A stretch of 64,000 nt of DNA from Acidimicrobiia bacterium UBA5794 (GTDB lineage Bacteria; Actinomycetota; Acidimicrobiia; Spongiisociales; UBA5794), in assembly GCA_002418265.1 (NCBI GenBank), contig DIDS01000030.1, forward strand, positions 1-64,000. The letters are read 5' to 3'. Positions 51,814 through 60,436 of this stretch are shown here, one piece after another. Both the position numbers and the translations under genes were made by a program. Position 1 is the stretch's first letter; each line of letters starts with the position of its first letter. The notes beneath the pieces were generated by a model. That model ran no database searches and was not told where the DNA came from. It worked only from the letters and a program-made list of their open reading frames with translations.

Positions 51814-54278
51814 GGTTTCACCCTATCGGTGGGGCGCGAATGATGTCCACACAACAACATGCCGCCGCCACAGTCCTTCACCGATCGTCTGCACTGTGCA
51901 CGGACTCGCCCAAGCGATGGATCGGCCTTGACCCAGCGACGTTCCGGGATACCGCGGCTAAGTCGGCCGAAAGACTTCCCCGACGACCACTCCCACATGA
52001 TTGTGCGCCACGGCAGCAATATCGGATCGCTCTTGGTCCGATCCAGGGTCAGGGACAGCCGCAAGCAACTACTGCGAGAATAATACGGCTGGTGCCAAGG
52101 CCACACCGGAATCTCGATGAAGCTCACGTCAATCCTGTCGTCGGCGAGTTCGCCGCGAATCCGATCGTCGAAGAGATGGGTCCAGGCGTTCACAACCTTG
52201 AGCCTGACGGACCACAGTGACGCGGCCAGGCTAAGTGCTGTCCTCTTCCAAATCCTCCGCTGTCTCTGTGATCCGAACTTCGCTCCGGTCTTGGCCTCTC
52301 CGACGATCGACGCACCGGAGCCAACAGCTACCACGTCAAGCTGTGACCACTCCACGTCGTCTCGACCTGGGATCTCGACCTCGGGGATGTACTCCGGATG
52401 TCGAGTCTCCTGAGTCGCGAGAGCAAACGCCGTAATGACGGCATCAGAGCGGTGCTCAAGAAACAGCCCGAGCACCTCGTCGAACCGCAACTGTTGCTGC
52501 GTGAAGAAGGAATCGCTCGAGAGCTGGGAAAGCAACATCGGAGCACCACACCGCCCACAGACGCCATTGAGCATCAATTCAGAGAGTCGCCATACATGGA
52601 GGGAGGAGCACGTTGTGCATTTGGCCCTGTGTGCGATGTGGGCGAGATCATGGCTCACGAGTTCGTCTACGACGGAGAGCGCGGATGCCCTGGCAGCTTC
52701 CAGCGGAACCATCCGTCCAGACCTCCTACCGTCAGAGTCAAGCAACCCGCCAACCAGGACACCAAAGTCTGGATCCTCAAGAAGAGTGACAAGTCGCCGA
52801 ATACTGAGCCGATCCGCGACGACTGATGAATACCTGCCCTTGTCGTGGAGTCGGACATCGAACCCGTCTCCGAGCAGCACTCTCAGCATCGCAATAGAAC
52901 TCGGCGGACTCACGAATTTCGCCCTCCATGTGTGAGCTATCGATGCACCTCCGGGTACGAAGACTGTCGGGTTCCACACAGCGAGATTGCCGTTCCTAGT
53001 CATTCGAACGTATTCGGAGCCAAGAAGCTTCGAATCGAACACACCTGCGGCGAGTCGCCTGCTGGTGGGCAAGTGGCGTCCCTCGACATCAGTTTCCGTG
53101 ATCCATCGCTTTTCTCCGAGATTCTGTGACCGACTCGAAGTTGGGACGGGAACAGAGAGAGCACTGTGTGACATCCCGTCGCCATCCAAAGCAACCGTCT
53201 TCGCAGTCGCGAACGGATCCTTCTCGTACACCACAACTGGGGCAGAGCACAATCGCTCAATTGCCTCCACGCCAACATCCGTCGTGAATGAGTCGACGGC
53301 CGATCCACGGTCCACAAAGACCGTCTCAGCTGCCTTGAGCTGTCGCTTCACATGTCCCAGTCCCCGACGATCCAAGGATGCGCTCGCCAGGCGCACGCTC
53401 TGAGTGCGACTCTTTCCGAGCAACAACATCAGACTTCTCGCGAATCCTGAAAGGTGGTCCGTTCCAGATCGACGAACTGCTCGTGACAGCAGCCGTCTGG
53501 GGGCGTACAGGACCTGAGTTCTCAGGCGGGACAAGCCGACCCAAAGAAGAAAATCAACGAGTTCAGAGCCCACCACGAGGACGATTTCATCTTGCAGAGG
53601 CCGCGTATCCCGACTCTGGTAGACAGCCCCATCCAAGAGACCAACAGTTACTGGAAGTCCCCATGCCACGGATCTACCGAGAGCAGCCTCAACGGAGGCA
53701 AAGGATCGAACCCGGAAGCTGTCAACTCCGCACGACAACTGCAATGAGTCAAGTGTCTCGGAGCCGAACATCCGAAGGGGTACGATTTGCGCGCCGACTC
53801 GCTCCAGGTTCTCAATGAGGTGCTTCGTCAATCGACCGCAGCCCCATACGACCAGGGCAGCGAGATCTTGGTCCGAAGAAGCGCTTTGCGGATCGACGAC
53901 GGAGTTCAGATCGTCAGAGGATTCAAGAAACGGACTCCAGGTTGTGAGAGGCCACGAAGGCGTGGAGGTTGATCCGGCACACGAATCCACCCAGGGAGGT
54001 CCGTGAGACTGATCAAACGGGTTGGCGGATCGCTGCAGACTGTCGTTGACTGCATCTTGATCCCTGAACTGGGGCCATGACGGCGGGCAGGTCTCGAGAA
54101 GCCGCTCAAACTCGGCGTCAGGGTCGGGGAGAGACAAGGAATCCACCTGGCGGCGTAGATCGTCGACGAGCTGCTGCTCCTCCCCCACATCGCGCATTTC
54201 TGCAAGCCATGGCTCGAAGGCGACAACGTGATCCGGATCAAACGCCCTCACAACTGGCTCAAAGAGCTCGGGGATCAT
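51783..54278 (-). CDS. Zinc-ribbon protein with PD-(D/E)XK nuclease-like C-terminal region
   Basis: 831 residues as an uninterrupted frame from the ATG at 54278; the true N-terminus probably lies in another frame up to 54480. The first two thirds lack recognised motifs. One Rossmann-like region reads ALVVWGCGRLTKHLIENLER, and a domain of unknown type covers about 395-560. A zinc ribbon with CTTC...CGRCG follows near 575-600. Then comes SQLDVVAVGSGASIVGEAKTG with Asp and Glu-x-Lys spaced as in a restriction-type nuclease, and a helix ALSLAASLW. It is likely an effector or target-recognition subunit paired with the RecB-like gene. No known family is recognised. Confidence 0.65.
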   Translation of the reverse strand: MIPELFEPVVRAFDPDHVVAFEPWLAEMRDVGEEQQLVDDLRRQVDSLSLPDPDAEFERLLETCPPSWPQFRDQDAVNDSLQRSANPFDQSHGPPWVDSCAGSTSTPSWPLTTWSPFLESSDDLNSVVDPQSASSDQDLAALVVWGCGRLTKHLIENLERVGAQIVPLRMFGSETLDSLQLSCGVDSFRVRSFASVEAALGRSVAWGLPVTVGLLDGAVYQSRDTRPLQDEIVLVVGSELVDFLLWVGLSRLRTQVLYAPRRLLSRAVRRSGTDHLSGFARSLMLLLGKSRTQSVRLASASLDRRGLGHVKRQLKAAETVFVDRGSAVDSFTTDVGVEAIERLCSAPVVVYEKDPFATAKTVALDGDGMSHSALSVPVPTSSRSQNLGEKRWITETDVEGRHLPTSRRLAAGVFDSKLLGSEYVRMTRNGNLAVWNPTVFVPGGASIAHTWRAKFVSPPSSIAMLRVLLGDGFDVRLHDKGRYSSVVADRLSIRRLVTLLEDPDFGVLVGGLLDSDGRRSGRMVPLEAARASALSVVDELVSHDLAHIAHRAKCTTCSSLHVWRLSELMLNGVCGRCGAPMLLSQLSSDSFFTQQQLRFDEVLGLFLEHRSDAVITAFALATQETRHPEYIPEVEIPGRDDVEWSQLDVVAVGSGASIVGEAKTGAKFGSQRQRRIWKRTALSLAASLWSVRLKVVNAWTHLFDDRIRGELADDRIDVSFIEIPVWPWHQPYYSRSSCLRLSLTLDRTKSDPILLPWRTIMWEWSSGKSFGRLSRGIPERRWVKADPSLGRVRAQCRRSVKDCGGGMLLCGHHSRPTDRVKPCITLIPRCG

Positions 54279-54288
54279 TCCTGTAGGG

Positions 54289-54480
54289 TCAACGGGTTAC
54301 GGGCAGAGCGTTCCAGCGACCGGCCCATGACTCGGTCGCATAGCCCGCCAACGGCAACATCAACTTTCGCCACACTGGAAGAGGATCGGGCACGAGGAAG
54401 AGTACGCGGCCTGGTCTGACCGCATTGCTGAGAACCGCGTTGTCCCCTGTCTGCGCCATTCCTGAAGTATGGTCGATCAC
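54289..54480 (-). pseudogene. Frameshifted N-terminus of the zinc-ribbon/nuclease gene
   Basis: 63 codons reading GRVLFLVPDPLPVWRKLMLP then YATESWAGRWNALPV, ending in a stop at 54289. Slipping one base in the accc/gtt region near 54296 joins it to DPTGMIPELFEPVVRAFDPD of the downstream frame. That gives a smooth protein in which a W-x-G-R-x-N-x-x-P segment precedes an 'E-x-F-x-x-x-x-x-x-F-D-P-D' segment. Either the gene is broken, or expression needs frameshifting or reinitiation at 54278. A sequencing error is also possible. Confidence 0.55.
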
Positions 54481-54693
54481 GTCGTCGATACTGGACTTCG
54501 GACAACAGCGCGGGAATCACGAGTCCGCAGACCTCGCCGTCTCGGCTTGCCCAGTGCCGAGCGAACGTGACTCGTATCGAGACTGAATGGTCCACAGCCC
54601 GCCCCTTTTGTGTAGCGGGGACGGACGCCGGTCGCGGGTATCCCACGGATTCCGGCACAATTCAACTGGTCCCGTGGAGTGTGTCGTGGGGTG

Positions 54694-57600
54694 TCAGCGG
54701 CCGATGGCGCTGCGTCCGTGCTCCGGTGTCAACGTCAGACGTCGAAGATCGCCCTCTGTAGCGCGTCGGGCTGCGATCCATGCCACTCGCTTCATGACGT
54801 CGTTGCTGGGGGGTGGCGGTCCGAGGAGCTCGGCGGCATCGTCGGGTATGTCGTGTTCGGTGCGGTATCGGAGTGCCCGGTCAACGACCGCATCCCACAC
54901 GGCTCGGCGACCTGGATCTGCGGGCCGTTCACCGAGAGTGTTGATGACCCAGTCGGGTGGCTGATAGGCAATGGTCGCGAGGCTGTCGCGGTGCCGATTG
55001 CGGATTTCGAGTTTCAGATTCAGGTATTCGACGATCGGTTCCTTTTGAACGTCGTTCGCTTCCGGCGATCGCTCCCCTACGCCTGATGTGGCAAGGTCGT
55101 CTTTCACTTCGGCAAGTCGTTGTTTGAGTTGTTCGTCGGTGAGGGTCTCAGGTCCGCGTCCTGCGTCGTGGGCAGCGGGTTCAGTGGCCGTGCGCGCAAG
55201 AGCAGCGATGAGTGCCGGGAGCCGGTCCGGGTGCTGGTGGGCCAGATGTTCACATTCTTCCTGGTTCATATCAGGGTCGGTGAGGTAGATCGTGTTTGCT
55301 TCGCGGCCTCGGCTCATTGTGACGTAGATCCATTCGCGGTCAACACCGTCGCCGGCAACCGTGTGTGCTCGTTGGGCGGTGGCTCCTTGGGCTTTGTGGC
55401 CGGTGAGGGCGTATCCCCAGTCGAGGTTGCCGTCGTCGAGGTACCAATGAGGCACCGTGACCGGCTGACTGGTTCGGTCGAGCTGGATGGTGACCGACCG
55501 CCGTTCAACGTCGATGCCCGTAACCGTGCCGAGGTCGCCGTTGAGGACACCGAGCCGACTCCGGTTCTTGAGGCACACGACCCGGTCACCGCTCTGGAAG
55601 TCGTGACCGCGAGCGTTCACTGTCGGCCCACGAAGCAGTCCAGCATCGAAAACCCGGGTGCGGGCTCGTTGGTTGAGTTCATCAACGGTTGTGTTGAGAT
55701 GACCGATGAGCAGCACCTCTGCAGGGTCACCAATCTCTTCGACGTCGCGGTACCAAGCGTCGACTGCCTCGTTGAGGGTGTCATCGTCGGTTGCAGCAAC
55801 GTTGATCTTGCCGCGACGGTTGTACATCGCTACCGCCCGAGATGCCGAGCCCTGTCGTAGCTCGGTGAGCGCGGTCCGTTCCCACTCTTGGTCCTGGCGA
55901 ACGTTCTCAGACAACTCAACCGTCGGGAGGCGGGCCACCAGAGCGGCGAAGAGACCACCGGCGTCGATCTCGGCAAGTTGATGATGGTCACCAATCAGGA
56001 TGAGCTTGCCAGATGCCGCCTCAACAAGATCTGAGATTTCGGCGAGCTGACGGCTTCCGACCATCCCGGATTCATCAACGACAACAACCGCCCCGTATGG
56101 GAGCCCTCCGGCTGCCTTGGTCTCCCACAAGAACCGCGTGATCGTGGTGGATGAGATACCGGTGGCCGTCTCGAATCCTGCAGCTGCCCGAGCAGCAAGA
56201 GCCGTCCCAACCACGGGTGTACCGGTCTGAGCTGCAAGATCCCCGATCATGCCCATGACCGTGGTCTTGCCGGTACCTGCAGCTCCCACACCGACGTCGA
56301 TGGCGCTCCCCGAATTAGCGAAACGGTGGACCATCGCCCGTTGCCCATCGGTGAGGTTCGGCTGTGCGGCGAGCACGGCTTCGACTTGCGTGACCCCAGC
56401 TGTCCATCGTTCGGCCTCGATCCCGTCGATGGCACGGTTGATGATCCGCTGCTCGATGGTGAGGAGTTCGGTGGTGGTGTAGCGGCGTTCATTCACGAGT
56501 CCCGGGAAGATCTCACCGTCCTTTCGACGTAGGGTCCTGGGCTTGGTCGAGTCGACGAGTTCGAGAAGGCGTTCGAGTTCGGTCGGGTCAAGCTCGATGG
56601 GCAGATCCACAGCAGTGTCCACGGCGGTATGGCTGGGGAGGATCGAGACCACCTCTGAACGGCGGAGGAATGTGTCGGTGAGGGCTTCGATCTCCGCTCG
56701 CATTCCACCCTCGGGGAGGGCTTCTGCGGCTGCCATGATCACATCTGGACGTCCGAAGGTGGATGCTTGGGCGGTGAGTCCCTCAGCGGATACCAACCGG
56801 TCGAAGAGGGGCTCGGGATCAGGCATCGTGACCTCACTAATGCGACCAAGCAACGATGCCACTGATTCGGGTGTCACCCCCACTTCGGCACCCCGCTCCA
56901 TCCAGAGCGGGACGAGCGTGTCGAGTGGGTGATCTTGTTTGGGGCTACGGGTGGCGAGGGTGGCGATCTCGTTCACACCGGGAGTGTCGGGAAGGTCCCG
57001 AGAGTCACGCCAGGATTCGATCTGTTGGCGTCGCTGGGAGAATGCCACGATCTGAGCCCGAGTGAAACCCTCAATGTCAGCAATACCTTTTTGGACGGGC
57101 TTCCAGCGGACACCGAGCCGTTCCGTCAGACGGCTCCGTAGCTCGGCTTCGTGGAGGTACCCGGCGGCAAGCTTGTGCCGATACAACAGCCGCCCGTCAA
57201 TGGCACGCCATACCCCGTCGACACCTTCCACCCTGTTTCCGACCACAACATGGGTATGGAGCTGAGGGTCATCGGCACGGCTGGTGGACTCGGTGAAGCA
57301 CGCAGATACGTACCCCTTGGTGCGGATCGGCCACGTCTCCACCCGACAACGCGGAGTACCGTCTTCATCGAGCATCGGCTCCCCATGTTCGTCGAGGACC
57401 GGGATTCGAGCAGCGCCCCGCGTCGAGGACGCCACCGACTCCAAATAGGTCAAAGCCTCGGCGGTGGATTCCTCGAACGCTTCGAGGACGTGCCTGCGGA
57501 CCTCATCGTCACCGAACGCCCAGAGAAGTGATACTGATTTGTCAGCAGAGAACGTCAGATCCCACGCCGACACCCCATCCTTGCGGATCCGACGCCCCAA

Positions 57601-57807
57601 CTGCTCCCCCGTCGCTGGATCCTGTCCGTCGAAGAGCCGAACCAAGCCCTCGGTCGAAACAGTGTCCTCCAAACCCAGTTCGGTGGCGCCGCTGCCGTGC
57701 CAGCGACCCTTCGCCGTGCCGCCCCGCAAGTAGTAGTCCTCACGAGGTGAGATCTCACCGAGCTTTTGGAGGTAGTAGTCCTTGTGGGCCTTGGCGATAC
57801 TCAACAT
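54694..57807 (-). CDS. MobF-family relaxase-helicase (TraA/TrwC-like)
   Basis: 1037 residues from the ATG at 57807 (MLSIAKAHKDYY); ATG 57840 is possible but lies inside the operator-like dyad. The N-terminal TrwC relaxase domain has catalytic Tyr candidates in KDYYLQKLGE and the metal-binding His cluster in DPQLHTHVVVGNR. The C-terminal RecD-like helicase has GVGAAGTGKTTVMGM (Walker A), VVVDESGMVGSRQL (Walker B) and YALTGHKAQGATAQRAH (motif V/VI). It nicks oriT and unwinds the transferred strand, delivering it to the coupling protein at 26274. Open frame upstream to 58308 is not supported. The relaxase is separated from the other transfer genes by the cargo. Confidence 0.92.
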   Translation of the reverse strand: MLSIAKAHKDYYLQKLGEISPREDYYLRGGTAKGRWHGSGATELGLEDTVSTEGLVRLFDGQDPATGEQLGRRIRKDGVSAWDLTFSADKSVSLLWAFGDDEVRRHVLEAFEESTAEALTYLESVASSTRGAARIPVLDEHGEPMLDEDGTPRCRVETWPIRTKGYVSACFTESTSRADDPQLHTHVVVGNRVEGVDGVWRAIDGRLLYRHKLAAGYLHEAELRSRLTERLGVRWKPVQKGIADIEGFTRAQIVAFSQRRQQIESWRDSRDLPDTPGVNEIATLATRSPKQDHPLDTLVPLWMERGAEVGVTPESVASLLGRISEVTMPDPEPLFDRLVSAEGLTAQASTFGRPDVIMAAAEALPEGGMRAEIEALTDTFLRRSEVVSILPSHTAVDTAVDLPIELDPTELERLLELVDSTKPRTLRRKDGEIFPGLVNERRYTTTELLTIEQRIINRAIDGIEAERWTAGVTQVEAVLAAQPNLTDGQRAMVHRFANSGSAIDVGVGAAGTGKTTVMGMIGDLAAQTGTPVVGTALAARAAAGFETATGISSTTITRFLWETKAAGGLPYGAVVVVDESGMVGSRQLAEISDLVEAASGKLILIGDHHQLAEIDAGGLFAALVARLPTVELSENVRQDQEWERTALTELRQGSASRAVAMYNRRGKINVAATDDDTLNEAVDAWYRDVEEIGDPAEVLLIGHLNTTVDELNQRARTRVFDAGLLRGPTVNARGHDFQSGDRVVCLKNRSRLGVLNGDLGTVTGIDVERRSVTIQLDRTSQPVTVPHWYLDDGNLDWGYALTGHKAQGATAQRAHTVAGDGVDREWIYVTMSRGREANTIYLTDPDMNQEECEHLAHQHPDRLPALIAALARTATEPAAHDAGRGPETLTDEQLKQRLAEVKDDLATSGVGERSPEANDVQKEPIVEYLNLKLEIRNRHRDSLATIAYQPPDWVINTLGERPADPGRRAVWDAVVDRALRYRTEHDIPDDAAELLGPPPPSNDVMKRVAWIAARRATEGDLRRLTLTPEHGRSAIGR

Positions 57808-57822
57808 CCCGCCACCCCCACC

Positions 57823-57840
57823 ATGTCTACATGTATACAT
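57823..57840. promoter_or_regulatory. Operator-like palindrome at the relaxase start
   Basis: Reads ATGTCTACATGTATACAT, an 18-bp dyad with one mismatched pair of positions, 16 bp before the chosen relaxase start. A second small dyad GCAAC-TT-GTTGC is at 57844-57855. This is a likely site for autoregulation of relaxase expression. Confidence 0.45.
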
Positions 57841-58288
57841 CTCGCAACTTGTTGCACATGCGTGTGGTGGTGAGGACGGTTCTGGTGGCGACGGTTGACA
57901 GGGTGCGGTGAAGTGTCGATTGCGGTCGCTTGTCGGTACTTGGTGGTTGGCATCGGGTTCGTCTCCTTGATCTGACTCATTGGCCTGATCGTGGAGGAGG
58001 ACCCTCTCACCAGAATCCCATTTACCCTCTCCAAGGAGACAAATCTCACCGAATCTCACACCGTCGATGACTCGAATCTGGCGTTGGGCCCTGTAGCGAC
58101 TGAGAAACAGCGACAGAGCACTGCTCCACCGACACATCCAGAAATATCCCAGTTTCTGCGAGTTTCCCGCTGTCAACGTCGAGAACCTGGCAGACGGCCC
58201 GATTGGAGGGTTCTTGAAATGACTGATGAGACTTTCGTGAGAGGGTTGGTGAGACTTTGGTGAGAGGGTTGGGTGGCACGATCGATGT
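57841..58288. other. Divergent intergenic region, candidate oriT
   Basis: About 450 bp between the divergent relaxase and ArdC-primase genes, the usual place for a transfer origin. It contains ccctctcacc at 58002-58011, followed by two aatctcac-type copies up to about 58065. At the far end are two tandem 23-bp repeats (58227-58272) that include the reverse complement ggtgagaggg. The region is therefore bracketed by inverted families of the same motif. No gene was found inside. Confidence 0.5.
58227..58272. repeat. Tandem 23-bp direct repeat
   Basis: Two adjacent copies, 58227-58249 and 58250-58272, begin tgagacttt and end gtgagagggttgg. They differ at one base (c or g at the tenth position). 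They end 16 bases before the GTG of the primase gene, so they may be a regulatory or relaxosome-binding site. Confidence 0.8.
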
Positions 58289-60229
58289 GTGGAAACAGCA
58301 GAACACAAGACCAGCCGAGACGATGCAGTGGATCAGCTCCACCAGCAACTCCAAGACTCACTCCAAGAACTCGTCACATCCGAGGATTGGCAGCGGGCAC
58401 TGACCGTCGCTGCCCGCTTCCATGACTACTCGTTCGCCAACACCCGTCTGATCTGGGCCCAGTCGATCGCTCGCGGGGGTACCCCGAGCCGGGTTGCCGG
58501 CTATCGGGCTTGGCAGAAACTCGGCCGCAACGTCCGCAAGGGTGAACGGGGACTCCAAATCCTGGCCCCGGTCATCCGCAAGGTCACACCCGATAGCGGA
58601 GAGGAGGAAGAGAAGCGGGTCGTCGGGTTCCGGGTCGTCCACGTCTTTGACATCACCCAGACCGACGGCGACCCGCTCCCCGAGGTGCCAATCACGCTCG
58701 TCGAGGGGGATCTCCCCTCGCATTGGGAACAAATTCGTGGGCTCATCACCGAATCCGGTTTCGACCTCCAGGTCGCCGACCTCGACCGGCTCGGTGAAGC
58801 CAACGGTGTCACCGACTGGAAGCAACGAGACGTCGTGGTGCGTGCCAGCCTGCCCGGTGCCCAGCGGTTCAAGACGGCGGTCCATGAACTCGCCCACATC
58901 CGGTTGCATGAGCCGAACTCCGAGGGTCGACCATCGTGTCGGGGCATCATCGAGGTAGAGGCCGAATCCGTCGCCTACATGGTGTGTGGAGGGCTCGGGA
59001 TTGACAGTGCGGGCTACAGCCTCGGCTATGTGGCGTCGTGGAGCGGCGGCGACCTCACCAAGGTAGCCGCCACCGCCAACCGGGTGACGGGCTGTGCTCG
59101 CGAGGTACTCGCCCAGATCGAACAGGAACGCCAACTTGAACGTGAGCCAACTGCAGTGGGTTCCCGAATCGACGTACGAGATCGAGAGGCCCCACAACAG
59201 ACACCAGCGCCTGCCTCCCGGGCGGACCTCGAGGCCGTCGTCAATGCCACCACGGCGTTCTACCAACACCAGCTTCACGAGCCAGTGGGGGTTGGGGCAG
59301 TCGAGTACCTGGGTGGCCGAGGCATCGACACCGAAACGATCGAGCGATGGCAGCTGGGCTACGCACCCGACTCGTGGCAGGCATTGACCACAGCTCTGGA
59401 CAAGGAAGGGTTCAGCGACGACCTACTCCTTGACGCTGGCGTGGCGCGCCGCTCACGGTACGGGCGTCTTTTCGACCGGATGCGTAACCGGGTGATCTTC
59501 CCCATCGAAGACGAGCACGGGGTAGCCCGCGGTTTCGCCGGTCGGCTCCTCAGTGGGGACGGACCCAAGTATCTCAACACACCCGAAACTACTCTGTACC
59601 AGAAGCGATCGCTGCTCTACGGCCTCCATCTTGCTCGCCAGCCCATCATCGAAGCAGGTACCGCAGTGGTCGTCGAGGGCTACACCGACGCCATCGCCGT
59701 CCACCAAGCCGGAATCACCAACGTCGTCGCCACGGCCGGAACAGCGCTAACCAGTGAGCACCTCGGCAGCCTGGCTCAGATCACAAGAAAGGTGACTCTG
59801 GCGTTCGACGGCGACGAAGCCGGTCTACTCGCAGTTGATCGAGTCGCCGAACTCGATCGTGGACAGCCCGATCTGGGACTCTTCGTGGCTCGCCTGCCCA
59901 AAGGTCAGGACCCGGCGAGCCTCCTCATCGACTCCACAACGCTATCTCTTGAGAACATCATCGCCCAGGCCGTGCCAATCGAACACCATTCGATCGATCA
60001 AATTCTGCTGAGGCACAGCCTCGAAGAGCCCGAGGCAATGGCTCGAGCGATCCATGCCGCCGGTGAGGTGATTCGACGGGTGGGCGACCCGAACATTCGT
60101 GGCGCAGCAACGGAGTACCTAGCGGCACGTGTCGGACGCGATCAAGCCCTCGTTCATATGTACGTCGACCAGCACTTCCACTCAAGAACTCGCCAACAAG
60201 ACCGGGGAAACACACGAAGCCTCGCCTGA
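58289..60229 (+). CDS. ArdC-type antirestriction domain fused to DnaG-like primase
   Basis: 646 residues from the GTG at 58289. Residues 15-130 are an ArdC N-terminal ssDNA-binding domain (DYSFANTRLIWAQ; GYRAWQKLGRNVRKGERGLQI). Residues 150-290 are the ArdC zincin-like domain with HELAH. From about 310 the DnaG catalytic core follows (FYQHQLHE; EYLGGRGIDTETIERWQLGY) with the TOPRIM motif VVVEGYTDAIAVHQAG and LAFDGDEAGLLA. No N-terminal zinc finger of DnaG is present. It probably enters the recipient with the DNA, protecting it from restriction and priming the second strand. The fusion of both jobs in one chain fits a conjugation lead protein. Confidence 0.9.
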   Translation: METAEHKTSRDDAVDQLHQQLQDSLQELVTSEDWQRALTVAARFHDYSFANTRLIWAQSIARGGTPSRVAGYRAWQKLGRNVRKGERGLQILAPVIRKVTPDSGEEEEKRVVGFRVVHVFDITQTDGDPLPEVPITLVEGDLPSHWEQIRGLITESGFDLQVADLDRLGEANGVTDWKQRDVVVRASLPGAQRFKTAVHELAHIRLHEPNSEGRPSCRGIIEVEAESVAYMVCGGLGIDSAGYSLGYVASWSGGDLTKVAATANRVTGCAREVLAQIEQERQLEREPTAVGSRIDVRDREAPQQTPAPASRADLEAVVNATTAFYQHQLHEPVGVGAVEYLGGRGIDTETIERWQLGYAPDSWQALTTALDKEGFSDDLLLDAGVARRSRYGRLFDRMRNRVIFPIEDEHGVARGFAGRLLSGDGPKYLNTPETTLYQKRSLLYGLHLARQPIIEAGTAVVVEGYTDAIAVHQAGITNVVATAGTALTSEHLGSLAQITRKVTLAFDGDEAGLLAVDRVAELDRGQPDLGLFVARLPKGQDPASLLIDSTTLSLENIIAQAVPIEHHSIDQILLRHSLEEPEAMARAIHAAGEVIRRVGDPNIRGAATEYLAARVGRDQALVHMYVDQHFHSRTRQQDRGNTRSLA

Positions 60230-60436
60230 GACAACGACCCCTGTGCCCCTTTCCCAGCGGTCAAAGGCTCTGTGAAGGCGTAGCACTGGCGGGGCCGGCT
60301 CGACAGCATCAACTGATAGGCCGTCATCGAGGTACGAATGTCGCCGTCCCGAGCAGACAGAACAACAGAGGCTACGGCTGCAGGGATGGACACTGTAACC
60401 AGCAACACGAGCCATCACGCGTTGGAGCCCACACGC

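Noticed and set aside
60154..60408. 84-residue minus-strand frame with a hydrophobic start (LLVTVSIPAAVASVVLS)
   Set aside because: It runs into the 3' end of the primase gene, has no ribosome site and an unlikely composition after residue 60.
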